From NCBI GenBank assembly GCA_000438155.1, contig FR902873.1, forward strand, positions 1 to 15,254: 15,254 nt of DNA, written 5' to 3'. Source of the stretch: Firmicutes bacterium CAG:95 (GTDB lineage: Bacteria > Bacillota > Clostridia > Lachnospirales > Lachnospiraceae). The notes under the pieces were generated by a model. The model ran no database searches. It was not told the origin of the DNA and was given only the letters and a program-made list of their open reading frames with translations. Shown in pieces: positions 13,475 through 15,254 of the stretch (the stretch's first letter is position 1; the number at the start of each line of letters is the position of its first letter). The translations under genes were made by a program, and so were the position numbers.

Positions 13475-13504
13475 ATTGTTCTGAACAGATATTCATAGTG
13501 TCAA
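13475..13504 (-). promoter_or_regulatory. candidate promoter of the DUF1294-LytTR operon
   Basis: On the minus strand TTGACA (13504-13499) is a perfect -35 box. After 18 nt comes AACAAT (13480-13475), four of six -10 bases. The start codon is about 20 nt further on, giving a very short leader. Confidence 0.4.
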
Positions 13505-13561
13505 TTCAGAAGCACATCTGTAAAAACACTGCTGTACAGCGCAGGGCTTACTCATATAATA

Positions 13562-13607
13562 AACCGCCATACGGAAACTGTCTATCTGCAATTTCCATAT
13601 GGCGGTT
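13562..13607 (-). terminator. intrinsic terminator of argG
   Basis: A 16-position stem (13562-13577 with 13592-13607, one T.G wobble on the minus strand, core CCGCCAT/ATGGCGG) encloses a 14-nt loop, 33 bp after the argG stop. On the minus strand it continues TTTATTATAT, a moderate U-rich tail. It separates argG from the co-oriented DUF1294 gene. Confidence 0.75.
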
Positions 13608-13639
13608 CTTAATACCGGTTCCGGCAGGAACAGTAACAC

Positions 13640-14860
13640 TTATTTCAGTTCGCCAAGCTCCTGCATTTTCATGGCACGTACCTTGGTAGAAAGACCAAAG
13701 AGGTTGATGAAGCCTTCTGCATCGTGATGGTCATAAAGATCGCCTGTTGTAAAGGATGCAATACTCTCATTGTAGAGAGAGTACGGAGAAGTCGTTCCGG
13801 CCTTGATGATGTTTCCTTTGTAAAGCTTGAACTTTACTTCGCCGGTTACATACTTCTGGGTGGATTCAATGAAGGCCTGTACGGCTTCACGTAATGGAGT
13901 AAACCATTTTCCTTCGTATACGATCTGAGCCAGCTTGTTGCCCATATCCTTCTTGACTGCATAGGTATCACGGTCAAGAATTAATTCTTCAAGCTGCTGA
14001 TGTGCTTCATAAAGAATGGTTCCACCGGGAGTTTCATATACACCACGGGACTTCATGCCGACAACACGGTTTTCTACGATATCAACGATACCGATACCAT
14101 GCTTGCCGCCTAAACGGTTCAGTTCACGAATAATATCGGAAACCTTCATTTCCTTGCCATTTACGGACTTCGGAACACCCTTTTCAAAGGTCATGGTTAC
14201 ATATTCGCCTTCTTCCGGAGCCTTCTCAGGAGTGACACCAAGAACCAACAGGTGATCGTAGTTCGGCTCATTGGCAGGATCTTCAAGCTCTAAGCCTTCA
14301 TGACTGATGTGCCATAGGTTACGGTCACGGCTGTAGCTGGAATCTGCGGAGAACGGAAGATCAATGCCGTGCTGCTTGCAGTATTCGATTTCGGATTCAC
14401 GGGAATCGAGAGTCCACTTATCACTTCTCCATGCTGCAATGATTTTAAGATCCGGAGCAAATGCCTTGATACCAAGTTCGAAACGGATCTGGTCATTTCC
14501 CTTACCGGTAGCACCATGACAGATGGCAACAGCGCCTTCCTTACGTGCAATTTCCACTAACTTCTTGGCAATCAGCGGTCTTGCCATAGAGGTTCCAAGT
14601 AAATATTTGTTCTCGTAAACGGCATGAGCCTGTACACAGGGAACTATATAATCGTCACAGAATTCATCGGTTACATCGAGAATGTATAACTTCTCAGCTC
14701 CACAGTATTTCGCTCTTTCTTCAAGTCCATCGAGTTCTTCTCCCTGTCCGCAGTCGATACATACGCAGACAACTTCATAATCGAAGTTCTCTTTTAACCA
14801 GGGAATAATTGCGGTAGTATCAAGACCACCGGAGTACGCGAGAATTACTTTTTCTTTCAT
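13640..14860 (-). CDS. argG: argininosuccinate synthase
   Basis: ArgG condenses citrulline and aspartate with ATP hydrolysis to AMP and PPi, giving argininosuccinate, the penultimate step of arginine synthesis in the cytoplasm. The 406 residues match the family length. The N-type ATP pyrophosphatase loop SGGLDT is at 10-15, 'SMARP' at 91-95 and GATGKGNDQIRFE (116-128) binds ATP, citrulline and aspartate. Further conserved blocks are 'DSRESEIEYC', 'SYSRDRNLWHIS' and 'KSRGVYETPGGT'. GGAGG lies 9 nt before the ATG. A strong terminator follows. It is transcribed divergently from argC across a region with ArgR-like inverted repeats, suggesting shared arginine repression. Confidence 0.97.
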   Translation of the reverse strand: MKEKVILAYSGGLDTTAIIPWLKENFDYEVVCVCIDCGQGEELDGLEERAKYCGAEKLYILDVTDEFCDDYIVPCVQAHAVYENKYLLGTSMARPLIAKKLVEIARKEGAVAICHGATGKGNDQIRFELGIKAFAPDLKIIAAWRSDKWTLDSRESEIEYCKQHGIDLPFSADSSYSRDRNLWHISHEGLELEDPANEPNYDHLLVLGVTPEKAPEEGEYVTMTFEKGVPKSVNGKEMKVSDIIRELNRLGGKHGIGIVDIVENRVVGMKSRGVYETPGGTILYEAHQQLEELILDRDTYAVKKDMGNKLAQIVYEGKWFTPLREAVQAFIESTQKYVTGEVKFKLYKGNIIKAGTTSPYSLYNESIASFTTGDLYDHHDAEGFINLFGLSTKVRAMKMQELGELK

Positions 14861-14915
14861 ATTGAAATACCTCCATGTTTATTAAAATTTAATATTGTTC
14901 GGTTCCACATTTGCT

Positions 14916-14944
14916 AATATACAACATCTTCTGTAAAAATGCAA
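14916..14944 (-). promoter_or_regulatory. argG promoter
   Basis: On the minus strand TTGCAT (14944-14939) is followed by exactly 17 nt and TATATT (14921-14916, five of six -10 bases). The predicted leader is about 50 nt. The -35 box is imperfect (TTG conserved), which is common at regulated promoters. Confidence 0.55.
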
Positions 14945-14950
14945 CACCTA

Positions 14951-14970
14951 TTTTGCATATTTTTGCATAA
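14951..14970. promoter_or_regulatory. candidate ArgR/AhrC operator (ARG box)
   Basis: Two TTTTGCAT(A) units lie in tandem here. Because TGCA is its own complement, they also form an imperfect inverted repeat about the size of an 18-bp ARG box. The site directly adjoins the argG -35 box. ArgR sites are A/T-rich imperfect palindromes upstream of arg genes; matching here is by general pattern only, not a consensus hit. Confidence 0.35.
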
Positions 14971-15015
14971 AAGATGGGATTATATAAATTAATTTGCAGA
15001 AAAACCCAAAAAATG

Positions 15016-15052
15016 CTTGAATAATATACATAAAAGTTGTATTGTTATACAT
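15016..15052. promoter_or_regulatory. cluster of inverted half-sites upstream of argC (candidate ArgR operators)
   Basis: CTTGAATAATATACAT (15016-15031) resembles an ARG box (TGAAT with a mirrored ATACA). It is followed by alternating half-sites ATACA (15026-15030), TGTAT (15038-15042) and ATACA (15047-15051), each neighbour inverted to the last. The spacing would suit side-by-side binding of a multimeric repressor. No clear argC promoter could be fixed. Confidence 0.35.
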
Positions 15053-15175
15053 GCTGAAAGTTATACTTTTCTATAGTAACAGTTGCGGCATTTCCAATCT
15101 TGGTATAAGATGATGATAACTATTCAGAGCCATGCAAAATCGCAACAGTAATAAAGAAAGGACAATCATTTTGTT

Positions 15176-15254
15176 ATGAAGACGAAAATTTTTATCGACG
15201 GAAGCGAAGGAACGACAGGATTACGGATCCATGAACGCTTTGCGGGAAGAGATG
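15176..15254 (+). CDS. argC: N-acetyl-gamma-glutamyl-phosphate reductase, start of gene (partial)
   Basis: Only the first 26 codons are present: MKTKIFIDGSEGTTG followed by LRIHERFAGRD. This matches the N-terminus of the shorter, type 2 ArgC, which opens with 'KIFIDGxxGTTGLxIxER', the NADP-binding GxxGTTG loop. The enzyme reduces N-acetylglutamyl phosphate to the semialdehyde, the third step of arginine synthesis. AAGGA lies at 15158-15162, an unusually long 13 nt from the ATG, and no nearer in-frame start exists. The gene is divergent from argG and continues past the window end. Confidence 0.85.
   Translation, partial: MKTKIFIDGSEGTTGLRIHERFAGRD

Larger units (their letters stand above)
14861..15175. 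other. 315-bp divergent argG-argC control region
   Basis: No coding frame is seen. The region is strongly AT-rich. It holds the argG promoter (14916-14944), an ArgR-box-like site next to it (14951-14970), a cluster of alternating half-sites toward argC (15016-15052), and a degenerate fragment resembling the dispersed repeat (15116-15141). Confidence 0.7.

Noticed and set aside
13255..13689. 144-codon plus-strand frame over DUF1294 and the argG end
   Set aside because: It covers a terminator hairpin and the antisense of two recognised genes, with no domain.
14861..15175. T-box or arginine-responsive leader for argG or argC
   Set aside because: No T-box motif, specifier loop or terminator was found on either strand; operator-type control fits better.

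Overview
The window looks like chromosomal DNA of a low-to-mid GC Bacillota, most likely a Lachnospiraceae-type Clostridium. The reasons are an HrcA/CIRCE-controlled clpB, strong AGGAGG-type ribosome binding sites, and several small families that are common in that group (DUF4250, DUF4364, DUF5722, DUF1294). Most of it is housekeeping DNA. No phage, plasmid, transposase, CRISPR array, rRNA or tRNA was recognised.

Layout. (1) 1-101: tail of a gene with a zinc-ribbon-repeat-like C-terminus. (2) 144-3241: a heat-shock transcription unit with a CIRCE operator overlapping a consensus promoter, then clpB, a DUF4250 small protein and an intrinsic terminator. (3) 3218-3925: an exported NodB-type polysaccharide deacetylase whose apparent start lies in the loop of that terminator. 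(4) 3929-6196: a promoter, a formate/nitrite-family channel gene, and rarA 3 nt behind it. (5) 6195-6280: a short dispersed repeat, then a membrane-anchored DUF5722 protein with glycosidase-like acidic motifs (6312-8219). (6) 8220-8645: 426 bp without a gene, containing a 217-bp near-palindromic element with ~22-bp terminal inverted repeats. (7) 8646-11261, minus strand: a tightly overlapping operon of malic enzyme, TIGR01212-type radical SAM protein and DUF4364 protein. (8) 11298-11430: a second, longer copy of the dispersed repeat, between the divergent malic enzyme and degV genes. (9) 11558-12394: a DegV-family lipid-binding protein. (10) 12416-13455, minus strand: a DUF1294 membrane protein followed by an orphan LytTR response regulator. 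(11) 13562-15254: argG (minus) with its terminator, a 315-bp divergent control region with ArgR-like sites, and the start of argC (plus).

How the genes work together. ClpB is the protein disaggregase, and DUF4250 appears to share its heat-shock control. RarA acts at stalled replication forks. The channel and malic enzyme belong to fermentative carbon metabolism. argG and argC are divergent arginine biosynthesis genes that probably share one operator region. The least explained DNA is the two repeat families (6195-6280 with 11298-11430, and 8367-8583) and the hairpin that is both a terminator and a gene start at 3205-3241.
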